A stretch of DNA of 64,000 nucleotides from Massilia niastensis DSM 21313. GTDB taxonomy: Bacteria; Pseudomonadota; Gammaproteobacteria; Burkholderiales; Burkholderiaceae_D. The stretch lies in contig NZ_KB908110.1 in assembly GCF_000382345.1 (NCBI RefSeq), positions 1 through 64,000 of the forward strand, written 5' to 3'. How positions within the stretch are numbered: position 1 is the stretch's first letter; each line of letters begins with the position of its first letter. Below the pieces are notes generated by a model that worked only from the letters and a program-made list of their open reading frames with translations, was not told where the DNA came from and made no database searches. Positions 44,144-53,245 of this stretch are shown here, in pieces. The position numbers and the translations under genes are program-made.

Positions 44144-45358
44144 ATGACAACTCTCCCGAACTTCCGCAGCCCGGCGGTCCTGCTCGACCATGCCCGCCAC
44201 ACCATGCGTTTCTACCACCCGCGCGCGATCGATCCCGCCGGTGGCCTCTATCACTATTTCAAGGATGACGGCGAGGTCTACGACGCGCAGCACCGGCACC
44301 TGGTCAGCAGCACGCGCTTCGTGTTCACCTATGCCATGGCCTGGCGCCACTTCCAGGACCCCGCCTACCTGGACGGGCTCAGGCATGCGGTGCGCTTCGT
44401 GCGCGAGGCGCACCGCGACCCGGTGGGCGGCGGCTACGCCTGGATGCTGAACGGGCGCGAGGTGGAAGACGGCACCCAGCATGCCTATGGCCTGGCCTTC
44501 GTGCTGCTGGCCTACGCGCATGCCGCCATGGCGGGACTGGAGGAGGCGCGCGCCTGGATCGGCGAAACCTTCGACCTGATGGAAGCGCGCTTCTGGGATG
44601 GGCAGGCCGGCCTGTATGCCGACGAAGCCAGCCGGGACTGGAGCGTGCTCTCCAGCTACCGCGGACAGAACGCCAACATGCATGCCTGCGAAGCGCTGCA
44701 GGCGGCCTACCAGGCCACCGGCGAGCGCCGCTACCTGGAACGCGCCTATACCGTGGCGTACAACATCACCCAGCGCCAGGCGCAACGTTGCGGCGGCCTG
44801 GTCTGGGAGCACTACGACGCCCAGTGGCGGCCCGACTGGCGCTACAACATCGACGATCCGGAGAACCTGTTCCGCCCCTGGGGCTACCAGCCCGGTCACT
44901 TCACCGAGTGGGCCAAGCTGCTGGTGCAACTCGAAGCGCGCGGCGCTGTGCTGGAGCAGGACCTGGGCTGGCTGCTGCCGACCGCCGAACGCCTGTTCCA
45001 GGCGGCGGTGGAGAAGGGCTGGGACGCCGAATACGGCGGCCTGTGCTATTCGCTGGCGCCGGACCTCTCCGTGTGCGATACGCACAAGTATTTCTGGGTG
45101 CAGGCCGAGAGCGCGGCGGCGGCGGCCATGCTGGCCCGGCGCACCGGCAACGCGGAATACTGGGACTGGTACCAGCGCCTGTGGGAATACAGCTGGACCT
45201 GTTTCGTCGATCACGAATACGGCGCCTGGTTCCGCATCCTGGACCGCGCGAACCGCAAGCTCAGCGACGAGAAGAGCCCGGCAGGCAAGGTGGACTACCA
45301 CACCATGGGGGCCTGCTACGACATCCTGGGCGTGCTGGGGGAGAATGGCCATGCATGA
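44144..45358 (+). CDS. AGE family sugar epimerase/isomerase, probably mannose isomerase
   Basis: 404 residues forming an (alpha/alpha)6 barrel. Signatures include DGTQHAYGLAFVLLAYAHAA, GQNANMHACEALQAAYQATG and ENLFRPWGYQPGHFTEWAKLLVQL, the active-site region of N-acylglucosamine 2-epimerase and YihS-type mannose isomerases. With two mannosidases and a PfkB kinase in the operon, conversion of mannose to fructose is the most likely reaction. The stop overlaps the kinase start by 8 bp. Confidence 0.88.
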   Translation: MTTLPNFRSPAVLLDHARHTMRFYHPRAIDPAGGLYHYFKDDGEVYDAQHRHLVSSTRFVFTYAMAWRHFQDPAYLDGLRHAVRFVREAHRDPVGGGYAWMLNGREVEDGTQHAYGLAFVLLAYAHAAMAGLEEARAWIGETFDLMEARFWDGQAGLYADEASRDWSVLSSYRGQNANMHACEALQAAYQATGERRYLERAYTVAYNITQRQAQRCGGLVWEHYDAQWRPDWRYNIDDPENLFRPWGYQPGHFTEWAKLLVQLEARGAVLEQDLGWLLPTAERLFQAAVEKGWDAEYGGLCYSLAPDLSVCDTHKYFWVQAESAAAAAMLARRTGNAEYWDWYQRLWEYSWTCFVDHEYGAWFRILDRANRKLSDEKSPAGKVDYHTMGACYDILGVLGENGHA

Positions 45359-46259
45359 GGCTCCGCTGATGCTGTGCGCCGGTGAGGCCTTGACCGACCT
45401 GATCCACCAGGGGAACGAACAGTGGATGAGCCGCACCGGCGGCTCGGTGTGGAACGTGGCGCGCGCGCTGGCGGTGCTGGGGGAACGCACCGCCTTCGCC
45501 GGCGCCATCAGTTGCGACCGCTTCGGCGATGCCCTGTGGGCGGCCAGCGAAGCCGTGGGCCTGGACCTGCGCCTGCTGCAGCGCGTACGGCGCTCGCCCT
45601 TGCTGGCCGTGGTGGAACAGGGCGAGCCGCCCAGCTATTTCTTTGTCGGCGACGACGCCGCCGACCTGCACTTCGATCCGGCGGCACTGCCGGCCGGCTG
45701 GTCGGGCGCATTGCGCTGGGCCCACTTCGGCGGCATCAGCCTGGCGCGCGAGCCGCTGGCGGCGCGGCTGGTGGCCATGGCCGGGCAGCTGAAGGCCCAG
45801 GGCGTGGCGATCAGCTACGACCCCAACTACCGCAACCTGATGGACGAGCGCTACGCGCCGACCCTGGAGCGCATGGCGGCGCTGGCCGACGTCATCAAGG
45901 TGTCCGACGACGACTTGCGCGGCCTGTTCCCGGGCCTCGGGCTGGACGAGGCGCTGCAGCGGCTGCGCGCCTTCAATCCGGCCGGAATGTGCCTGCTGAC
46001 GCGCGGCGGCCAGGGCGCCAGCCTGTTCCATGGCGCCCGGCGCTGCGATGCGCGGGCACCGAAGGTGGACGTGGTGGACACGGTCGGCGCCGGCGACGCC
46101 AGCGTGGCCGGCCTGCTGCACAGCCTGGCGCGCCATCCCGATCGGCCGCTGCAGGCGCACCTGCATGCCGCGCTGGCGGCCGGATCCGCGGCCTGCCTGC
46201 AGGCCGGCGCCACCCCGCCGCAGCCCGACGCCATGCAGCGCCTGTTCGAACTGCTCTGA
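45351..46259 (+). CDS. PfkB family sugar kinase, probably fructokinase
   Basis: 302 residues. N-terminal GEALTDLI and GGSVWNVARALAVLG are the PfkB signature 1 region, and VDVVDTVGAGDASVAGLLHSL is signature 2 with the catalytic Asp and anion hole. It overlaps the isomerase gene, so the product of that enzyme (fructose) is the likely substrate. Mannokinase activity is the alternative. Confidence 0.87.
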   Translation: MHEAPLMLCAGEALTDLIHQGNEQWMSRTGGSVWNVARALAVLGERTAFAGAISCDRFGDALWAASEAVGLDLRLLQRVRRSPLLAVVEQGEPPSYFFVGDDAADLHFDPAALPAGWSGALRWAHFGGISLAREPLAARLVAMAGQLKAQGVAISYDPNYRNLMDERYAPTLERMAALADVIKVSDDDLRGLFPGLGLDEALQRLRAFNPAGMCLLTRGGQGASLFHGARRCDARAPKVDVVDTVGAGDASVAGLLHSLARHPDRPLQAHLHAALAAGSAACLQAGATPPQPDAMQRLFELL

Positions 46260-46273
46260 AAGGAATCTCCCTC

Positions 46274-48718
46274 ATGACCGTGTTCTCTACCCCGGGCCGG
46301 CTGGCCGGCCTGTGCACCCTGCTGGCCGCCGCCATGCTGCCGCTGGCCGCGCAGTGCGCCGCAGCCGCCGCCGCGGTTTCCGATGAAATGCCCGTCAACA
46401 CCTTCATCGGCACCCAGGACGAAGGCAATACCTTCCCGGGCGCCTCGGCCCCGTTCGGCATGATCCAGGTCAGCCCGATCACCGACCATTACGCCGGCTA
46501 CCGCTACAGCGACAAGCGCATCCGCGGCTTCGGCCACTCCTTCGTGTCCGGCGCCGGCTGCTGGGAGCAGGGCGGGCAGCTGTCGGTGCTGCCGGTCACC
46601 GGCCGCATCGGCCCCGGCGGCGATTTCGACACCGGCAAGGCGGGCAGCTTCGACCACAAGGCCTACGCCGCGGAGTATGCGCATGAGGGCGAGGCCGGCC
46701 AGGCCGGCTACTACAAGGTCAGGCTCACCAGCTATGGCGGCATCACCGCCGAGTCGACCGCGCTGACCCGCGCCGCGGCCGAGCGCTATACCTTCGCCGC
46801 CGGCGCCGCCACCGGCCATGTGCTGCTCAACCTGGGCCAGGCCAACGAGCGCCATTCGGTCATCGGCAGCGAGCTGAAGGTGGTGGACGCGCGCAGCGTC
46901 GAGGGCAAGATCGTCACCAGGAGCTTCTGCGGCGGCGCCAAGTACACCACCTGGTTCCGCATCGTGTTCGACCGGCCTGTCGTGGCCCACGGCATCTGGG
47001 ACGAGCGCGGCGGCTGGCCGGGCGTGGGCGGTCCCAGCCAGCAGGGCGAGGGCAAGCCGCATGGCGCCTGGCTGAGCTTCGACCTCGGAACCGGACGGGC
47101 GGTCACCGCGGTCAGCGCGATCTCCCACGTCGACGCCGAGGGCGCGCGCATCAACCTGCGGGCCGAAGGCATGGCGGACGGACGCCCGATGAGCTTCGAT
47201 GCGATGAAGGCGAAGGCGCAGGCCGACTGGCAGCGCGAACTGGCCAGCGTCCGCATCGAAGGCGGCAGCCAGGACGACCGCACGGTGTTCTACACCGCGC
47301 TCTACCACGCATTGCTGCAGCCGATGACCGGCAACGATGCCGACGGCCGCTACCGCGGCTACGACGACCTGGTCCACACCGCGAAGGACTGGACCTATTA
47401 CGAGTACTTCTCGCTGTGGGACACCTACCGCGCCCAGAACCAGCTGCTGGCCCTGCTGCGTCCGCAGCGTGCGCGCGACATCGCCAATTCGGTGCTGAAG
47501 ATCCGCGAACAGGGCGGCTGGCTGCCGCGCTGGGGCTACGCCAATTTCGAGACCAACATCATGACCGGCGACCCGGTCACGCCCTTCCTGGTCGACCTGT
47601 GGCGCCTGGGGGCGCTCAAGGGACGCGAGCGCGAAGCCTATGCCGCGCTGCGCGAGAACGCCTTCGGCGTGCCGGCGTTCCGCATCCGCCCGCAGGGACG
47701 CTCGGGCAACCCCAGCTACCTGCGCCAGGGCTTCGTGCAATATGACCGCAGCTTCATCTCCAAGGGCATGGACACCGACCCGCACCACGGCGCCTCGGCG
47801 ACCCTGGAGTATGCGCTGGCCGACAGCGCGCTGGCGCACATGGCCAGGGCGCTCGGCCAGGCCGGGGACGCCCGGGTGCTGGCGCAGCGCGCCCTCAACT
47901 GGCGCAAGGTCTGGGACCCGGCGGTGGTGGACGCCCCGACCGGCCAGCGCGGCTTCCCGCGCCCGCGCCTGGGCGACGGCAGCTGGTTCGCCGACCTCGA
48001 GCGCGGCTTCGATCCGCGCGGCGACCATGGCTTCCACGAAGGCACGGCCTGGCAATACCAGTGGCTGGTGCCGCAGGACGTCCCGGGCCTGGCCGCGGCG
48101 ATGGGCGGCACGGCCCAGGCGCTGCGCCGCCTGGACCAGTTCTTCGACTACGAGGCGGTGCTGGCCGACCCGGCCGCCGTGCGCACCTCCTGGGTGGTGG
48201 GACCGTACAGCTATTACAGCCAGTTCCGCTACAACCCGAACAACGAGCCCGACCTGCACGCGCCGTGGATGTACACCCTGATGGGCCAGCCCTGGAAGAC
48301 CACCGCGGTGCTGCGCGCGGCGGAGACCCTGTTCGGCAATGGCCCCGGCGGCGTGACCGGCAACGACGACCTCGGCACCATGTCGGCCTGGTATCTGTTC
48401 AGCGCGCTGGGCCTGTATCCGGACGCGCCGGGCAGCGGCCGCTTCCTGCTGCATGCGCCGCGTTTCGCGCGCGCCGAGATCGACCTGCCGCAGGGCCGCG
48501 TGCTGCGCATCGAGGCGCCTGAAGCCAGGCCCGGCGAGCGCCGCTTCGTCCAGTCCGTGAACTGGGCAGGGCGCCCGCTGTCGCGGGTGTGGCTGGACTG
48601 GGAGCAGCTGCAGGCTGCCGGCACCCTCAGCTACCGCCTCGCACCGCAGCCGGACATCGCGGGCTGGGGCACGCAGGCCCGCGACCTGCCGCATCCGCCC
48701 GCCGCGGCCGCTCCCTGA
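46274..48718 (+). CDS. Second GH92 family alpha-mannosidase
   Basis: 814 residues. The signal peptide ends near AAQCAAAAAA. GH92 begins directly (VNTFIGTQDEGNTFPGASAPFGMIQVSP, RGFGHSFVSGAGCWEQGGQ). HEGTAWQYQWLVPQDVPGL keeps the Glu, but the usual GDEDNGEMSAW is GNDDLGTMSAW, so the first Asp of the base pair is Asn. This variant occurs in a GH92 subgroup and suggests a linkage preference different from the first enzyme. It follows the kinase by 14 bp. It probably works in the periplasm. Confidence 0.88.
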   Translation: MTVFSTPGRLAGLCTLLAAAMLPLAAQCAAAAAAVSDEMPVNTFIGTQDEGNTFPGASAPFGMIQVSPITDHYAGYRYSDKRIRGFGHSFVSGAGCWEQGGQLSVLPVTGRIGPGGDFDTGKAGSFDHKAYAAEYAHEGEAGQAGYYKVRLTSYGGITAESTALTRAAAERYTFAAGAATGHVLLNLGQANERHSVIGSELKVVDARSVEGKIVTRSFCGGAKYTTWFRIVFDRPVVAHGIWDERGGWPGVGGPSQQGEGKPHGAWLSFDLGTGRAVTAVSAISHVDAEGARINLRAEGMADGRPMSFDAMKAKAQADWQRELASVRIEGGSQDDRTVFYTALYHALLQPMTGNDADGRYRGYDDLVHTAKDWTYYEYFSLWDTYRAQNQLLALLRPQRARDIANSVLKIREQGGWLPRWGYANFETNIMTGDPVTPFLVDLWRLGALKGREREAYAALRENAFGVPAFRIRPQGRSGNPSYLRQGFVQYDRSFISKGMDTDPHHGASATLEYALADSALAHMARALGQAGDARVLAQRALNWRKVWDPAVVDAPTGQRGFPRPRLGDGSWFADLERGFDPRGDHGFHEGTAWQYQWLVPQDVPGLAAAMGGTAQALRRLDQFFDYEAVLADPAAVRTSWVVGPYSYYSQFRYNPNNEPDLHAPWMYTLMGQPWKTTAVLRAAETLFGNGPGGVTGNDDLGTMSAWYLFSALGLYPDAPGSGRFLLHAPRFARAEIDLPQGRVLRIEAPEARPGERRFVQSVNWAGRPLSRVWLDWEQLQAAGTLSYRLAPQPDIAGWGTQARDLPHPPAAAAP

Positions 48719-48777
48719 GGGAGCGCCCGGCAGGCCAACGGAGCAAATAAATAAATCATTCGACAACAGGAGACAGC

Positions 48778-50055
48778 ATGACCAACATGGCAAACAATAT
48801 CGCGCCCGCCGCGCAGCACGAGGGGGCTGGCGCGGCGCAACAGAGGGGCAACACGAGTGCGCTCGTCATCGTCACCATCCTGTTTTTCATGTGGGGCCTG
48901 ATCACCTCGCTGAACGATGTCCTGATCCCGCACCTGAAGGCCATCTATACGCTGACCTATGTGCAGGCGATGCTGGTGCAGTTCTGCTTCTTCGGCGCCT
49001 ATTTCATCGTGTCGCTGCCGGCGGGCGCCCTGATCCGCCGCATTGGCTACCAGAAGGGCGCCGTGGCCGGCCTCCTGATCGCCGCCGTCGGCTGCGCGCT
49101 GTTCTATCCCGCCTCGTTCAGCGGCTATGGCGTATTCCTGCTGGCCTTCTTCGTGCTGGCATCGGGCATCACCGTCCTGCAGGTGGCCGCCAATCCTTAT
49201 GTGGCGGTGCTCGGTCCGGCGCGCACGGCATCCAGCCGGCTGACGCTGACCCAGGCGTTCAACTCCCTGGGCACCACCATCGGCCCGGCCGTCGGCGGCC
49301 TGCTGATCCTCTCGAGCGTGGGCGCGGCTGTGGGCGCAGGCACCGATGCGGGCAGCGAGGCGGCGAGCGTGCGTGGACCCTATCTCGCCCTGGCCGGCGC
49401 GCTGGCCTTGCTGGCCGTGCTGTTCCTGGCCGCCAGGCTGCCGCAGATCGCCGCCAGCGAAGACCTGCCGCTGGCGGGCGAGGGCCGCGGCTCCGCCCTG
49501 GCGCATCGCCACCTCGTGCTGGGCGCCATCGGCATCTTCCTGTACGTGGGGGCGGAAGTCAGCATCGGCAGCTTCCTGATCAACTTCCTTGGCGAGCCGC
49601 ATATCGCCGGCCTGTCGCATGCCGACGCAGCGCATTACGTCAGCATCTACTGGGGCGGCGCCATGGTGGGGCGCTTCATCGGCTTCGCCGTGATGCGGGT
49701 GGTCAGCCCCGGCAAGACGCTGGCCTTCAACTCGCTGGCGGCGATCGCGCTGGTGCTGGCGGGCACGTTCGGGGAGGGCGGTGTCGCCATGTGGGCGATC
49801 CTGGCGGTGGGCCTGTGCAACTCGATCATGTTCCCGACCATCTTCAGCATGGCGCTGCACGGCCTGGGCAAGTACACGGGGCAGGGCTCGGGCATCCTGT
49901 GCATGGCCATCGTCGGCGGGGCGCTGGTGCCGTTCGCACAAGGCGCGCTGGCCGACGCCCTGGGGGTGCAGGCGTCCTTCCTGCTGCCGGCCGCCTGCTA
50001 TGCCTTCATCCTGTACTTCGGCGCCAAGTACGCTGCCATGTACGCGGGGCAGTAA
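48778..50055 (+). CDS. Sugar MFS transporter, FHS (FucP/NagP/GlcP) type
   Basis: 425 residues, 12 helices. FFMWGLITSLNDVLIPHLKAIYTLTYVQAMLVQFCFFGAYFIVSLPAG and VAANPYVAVLGPARTASSRLTLTQAFNSLGTTIGP are the fucose:proton symporter subfamily signatures. It carries the released monosaccharide, probably mannose, across the inner membrane. AGGAGA lies six bases before the ATG. It ends the operon and faces the paoC-type gene. Confidence 0.9.
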   Translation: MTNMANNIAPAAQHEGAGAAQQRGNTSALVIVTILFFMWGLITSLNDVLIPHLKAIYTLTYVQAMLVQFCFFGAYFIVSLPAGALIRRIGYQKGAVAGLLIAAVGCALFYPASFSGYGVFLLAFFVLASGITVLQVAANPYVAVLGPARTASSRLTLTQAFNSLGTTIGPAVGGLLILSSVGAAVGAGTDAGSEAASVRGPYLALAGALALLAVLFLAARLPQIAASEDLPLAGEGRGSALAHRHLVLGAIGIFLYVGAEVSIGSFLINFLGEPHIAGLSHADAAHYVSIYWGGAMVGRFIGFAVMRVVSPGKTLAFNSLAAIALVLAGTFGEGGVAMWAILAVGLCNSIMFPTIFSMALHGLGKYTGQGSGILCMAIVGGALVPFAQGALADALGVQASFLLPAACYAFILYFGAKYAAMYAGQ

Positions 50056-50079
50056 GCGGCGCCGCTTCATCGACGATGC

Positions 50080-50101
50080 GGCCGGGGAGGAGTCCCCGGC
50101 C
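50080..50101. terminator. Hairpin between convergent transporter and oxidoreductase genes
   Basis: GGCCGGGGA-GGAG-TCCCCGGCC is a perfect 9-bp GC stem with a 4-nt loop. It lacks a T-run but is placed as a two-way terminator, 24 bp after one stop and 5 bp before the other. Confidence 0.5.
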
Positions 50102-50105
50102 ACGG

Positions 50106-52289
50106 TCAAGCCAGATCCGGCAGCAGCTTGTCGAGCGTGATCGGATACTCCCTGACACGGATGCCGGTGGCGTTGTAGATCGCGTTCGCGACCGCGGCCG
50201 GCGCCCCGCTGATGCCGAGCTCTCCCACACCCTTGGCCTTCAGCGGCCCGACGGTCGGATCGACCTCGTCCAGGAAGATCACCTCCTGTTCCGGGATGTC
50301 CGCATGTACCGGCACCTCATAGCTGGCCAGGTCGTGGTTGACGAAGAAACCGACCCGCTTGTCGACCACCAGGTCTTCCATCAGCGCGGCCCCCACGCCC
50401 ATCGTCATGCCGCCGATGATCTGGCTGCGCGCCGCGGTCGGATTGATGATCCGTCCGGCGGCGCACACGGCCAGCATGCGCCGCACACGGACTTCGCCCG
50501 TGCCTGCATGGACCCCAAGCTCCACGAAATGCGCGGCAAAGGTCTGCTGTGCAAACCGCTTCCCGAGCTCGCCGATCTCCATCGCATCTTCCGCAACCAG
50601 TTCGCCCGCGGCCACCGCATCGAGCAGGGGCCTGCTGTTGCCGCCGGCGCGCACGCGGCCGCCAACGAACTCGAGGTCGGCGCCAGTCATGCGGAGCCGG
50701 CTCGCGACCATCTCGCGCAGTTTCGCGCAAGCGGCATACACGCCAGCCGTGGACGAGGCGGCGCCGTACTGGCCGCCGGAGCCTGAACTTTCGGGAGAGG
50801 CGGAATCCCCAAGCAGCACCGTCACCTGGTCCAGGCCGATGCCCATCATCTCGGCCGCGGTCTGGGCGATGATCGTATAGCTGCCGGTGCCGATGTCGGT
50901 CATGTCCGTCTCGACCGTCAGGTGCGCGGTGCGGTCGAGGCGGACGCGGGCAGCCGATGTCACGGCCCTCCCGCCCCGTATCCCTGCCGCCATGCCGATC
51001 CCTACCAGCCAGTGGCCTTCGCGCCGGGTGCCGGGCTTGCTGTTACGCCGATCCCAGCCGAAGCGCGCGGCGCCCGTTTGCAGGCATTGCACCAGCTGGC
51101 GTGTCGAGAACGGCCTCCGGGGCGACTCGGGGTCGACCTGGGTGTCGTTCAGGATGCGGAACTGCACCGGGTCGAGCCCCAGTTTTTCCGCCATCTCGTC
51201 CATCGCGACTTCGAGCGCCATCAAGCCCGGCGTTTCGCCGGGAGCGCGCATCGCGTTCCCCTCCGGCAGGTCGAGATGGGCCACGCGCAGCCTCGTCATC
51301 CGGTTCGCGCCCGCATACAGCAGGCGCGTCGGAATCGTCGCACTTTCAGGCCGCGTGCCCAGGTTGCCGGACCAGCTCTCGTGGCCGATCGCCGTGATCC
51401 GGCCGTCCCGCGTCGCTCCGATACGGATACGCTGGATGGTTGCCGGGCGATGCGTGGTGTTGTTGAACATGAGGTGGCGGTGGAGGGCAACCTTGACCGG
51501 GCGCCCTATTGAACGGGCAGCGATGGCGGCCAATATGGCATCGGACTGAATCGAGGCTTTCCCGCCAAAACCGCCACCAACGTAAGGCGCGATAATGCGG
51601 ATGTTTTCCTTTGGGATGCCAAGGGTCAGGGCGAGGTCGCGTGTGCCCCAGCTCACCAGCTGGATCGCATTCCATAGCGTGAGCCGGTCGCCTTTCCAGG
51701 CGGCGATGCATGCGTGCGGCTCCATCATTGCGTGCGAATGGTCCGGCGTCGTGTATTTTTCATCCAGCGTGACCGGCGCGGAGGCAAAGGCCGCGTCGAA
51801 ATCGCCTGCGGCAGTGTCCATCGTTGGCTGCGGCGCCGGGGCATTGCCCCTTTCTTCCCCAAGGTCGAAACGGCCCTTGGCCCGTACGTATTGGACGCGC
51901 ACCAGCTGCGCGGCCGCGCGCGCCTGCTCGAAGGTCTCGGCCACCACGATCGCCACCGCTTGATGGTAGTGCTGGACCTCCGGACCGGCAAGCGCTCGCG
52001 CCGCATGGAATGCGCCGAGGCCGAGCTTGCCGGCGTTGTCGGCCGTGACGATTGCGAGCACGCCCGGCGCAGTTCTGGCCTGCTGGAGGTCGATCGATGC
52101 AATGCGCCCTTTGGCGATGCCGGCGCCGACGATATAGCCGTAGGCGGCATCGGGCACCGGCGCATGGTGCTCGTAAGCGTAGGTCGCGGTGCCGGTGGTC
52201 TTGAGGCGTCCTTCGATACGCGAGGCGGGCTTGCCAACCACCTTCAGCTGGTCGATCGGATTGCGGACTGCGGGAGTAAGGAATTTCAT
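50106..52289 (-). CDS. paoC: Aldehyde oxidoreductase, molybdenum-binding subunit (PaoC/YagR type)
   Basis: 727 residues of the xanthine oxidase family large subunit. GGGFGGKASIQSDAILAAIAARSIGRPVKVALHR is the molybdopterin loop, and the catalytic Glu is in KGVGELGISGAPAAVANAIYNATGI near the C-terminus. No signal peptide of its own; in the family it rides out on the Tat signal of the 2Fe-2S subunit. It oxidises aldehydes to acids, aromatic ones in E. coli. The start overlaps the FAD subunit by ATGA. A PaoD/XdhC-type cofactor chaperone is not encoded nearby. Confidence 0.92.
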   Translation of the reverse strand: MKFLTPAVRNPIDQLKVVGKPASRIEGRLKTTGTATYAYEHHAPVPDAAYGYIVGAGIAKGRIASIDLQQARTAPGVLAIVTADNAGKLGLGAFHAARALAGPEVQHYHQAVAIVVAETFEQARAAAQLVRVQYVRAKGRFDLGEERGNAPAPQPTMDTAAGDFDAAFASAPVTLDEKYTTPDHSHAMMEPHACIAAWKGDRLTLWNAIQLVSWGTRDLALTLGIPKENIRIIAPYVGGGFGGKASIQSDAILAAIAARSIGRPVKVALHRHLMFNNTTHRPATIQRIRIGATRDGRITAIGHESWSGNLGTRPESATIPTRLLYAGANRMTRLRVAHLDLPEGNAMRAPGETPGLMALEVAMDEMAEKLGLDPVQFRILNDTQVDPESPRRPFSTRQLVQCLQTGAARFGWDRRNSKPGTRREGHWLVGIGMAAGIRGGRAVTSAARVRLDRTAHLTVETDMTDIGTGSYTIIAQTAAEMMGIGLDQVTVLLGDSASPESSGSGGQYGAASSTAGVYAACAKLREMVASRLRMTGADLEFVGGRVRAGGNSRPLLDAVAAGELVAEDAMEIGELGKRFAQQTFAAHFVELGVHAGTGEVRVRRMLAVCAAGRIINPTAARSQIIGGMTMGVGAALMEDLVVDKRVGFFVNHDLASYEVPVHADIPEQEVIFLDEVDPTVGPLKAKGVGELGISGAPAAVANAIYNATGIRVREYPITLDKLLPDLA

Positions 52290-53245
52290 GAGGTGATCGT
52301 CCTGGCGTCGGTCAGCAGCGTGGCGAGGGTGCGCTCGACCAGCTGCAGTTTGAAGGCGTTCTGCCCCGTGGGTCGTGCACCGGCAAGCAGGCGCGCGACG
52401 ATGGCCGCGGCGCCGCGCGGCATATCGGCCTCGGCCGCCTCGACGCGCCACGGCATGTGGGCGACGCCCCCCACTGCCACGCGGCCACCGCCGTTGGGCT
52501 GGATGATCGTCGCCACCGACACCAGCGCAAACGCGTAGGACGCGCGGTCGCGCACCTTGTGGTAGGCCTGCACGCCACCGACGGGACGAGGCAGCGTCAC
52601 CGCCGTAATCAGTTCGCCCTGTTCCAGGTTGGTGTCCAGCTGCGGCGTGCTGCCCGGCAGCCGATAGAAGTCCGCAATCGGGATGGTGCGCGTCGTCCCA
52701 TTCGGCCGCACCGTTTCCACCGTCGCGTCGAGCACGCGCATGGCGACCGCCATGTCGCTCGGATGGGTCGCAATGCAGGTCTCGCTGGCGCCGACGATGG
52801 CGTGGGGCCGGTTGAAGCCGTGCAGGGCGCCGCAGCCGCTGCCCGGCTGGCGCTTGTTGCACTGCTGGGCCGTATCGTAGAAGTAGGGGCAGCGGGTGCG
52901 CTGCAGCAGATTGCCCGCCGTCGTCGCCTTGTTGCGCAGCTGCCCCGAGGCGCCGGCCAGCAGCGCGCGCGACAACACCGCGTAGTCGCGCCGCACGCGC
53001 GCGTCGCTTGCCAGGTCGGTGTTGCGCACCAGGGCGCCGACACGCAGGCCGCCATCGGCAGTCGGCGCGATCCTGTCCAGGCCGATGCCGTTGACGTCGA
53101 TGAGATGCGCGGGCGTCTCGATCTGCAGCTTCATCAGGTCGAGCAGGTTGGTGCCGCCGGCGATGAAGCGGGCGCCCGGCGTGCGCCGCATCGCCTGCGC
53201 CGCCTCGGCGGGCGAGCGGACGCGTTCATAGGTAAAAGACTTCAC
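52286..53245 (-). CDS. paoB: Aldehyde oxidoreductase, FAD-binding subunit (PaoB/YagS type)
   Basis: 319 residues. FIAGGTNLLDLMK is the first FAD motif (about 26-38), ASGQLRNKATTAGNLLQRTRCPYFYD the second, and cysteines in CPYFYDTAQQCNKRQPGSGC and later ETCIATHP are the four-Cys set that holds a 4Fe-4S cluster in E. coli PaoB. GTG start at 53245 overlaps the 2Fe-2S stop (GTGA) and reads VKSFTYERVRSPAEA. Confidence 0.9.
   Translation of the reverse strand: MKSFTYERVRSPAEAAQAMRRTPGARFIAGGTNLLDLMKLQIETPAHLIDVNGIGLDRIAPTADGGLRVGALVRNTDLASDARVRRDYAVLSRALLAGASGQLRNKATTAGNLLQRTRCPYFYDTAQQCNKRQPGSGCGALHGFNRPHAIVGASETCIATHPSDMAVAMRVLDATVETVRPNGTTRTIPIADFYRLPGSTPQLDTNLEQGELITAVTLPRPVGGVQAYHKVRDRASYAFALVSVATIIQPNGGGRVAVGGVAHMPWRVEAAEADMPRGAAAIVARLLAGARPTGQNAFKLQLVERTLATLLTDARTITS

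Noticed and set aside
45851..48793. 980-codon minus-strand frame over the second GH92
   Set aside because: Antisense shadow of the GH92 and kinase genes; no family signal and no start context.
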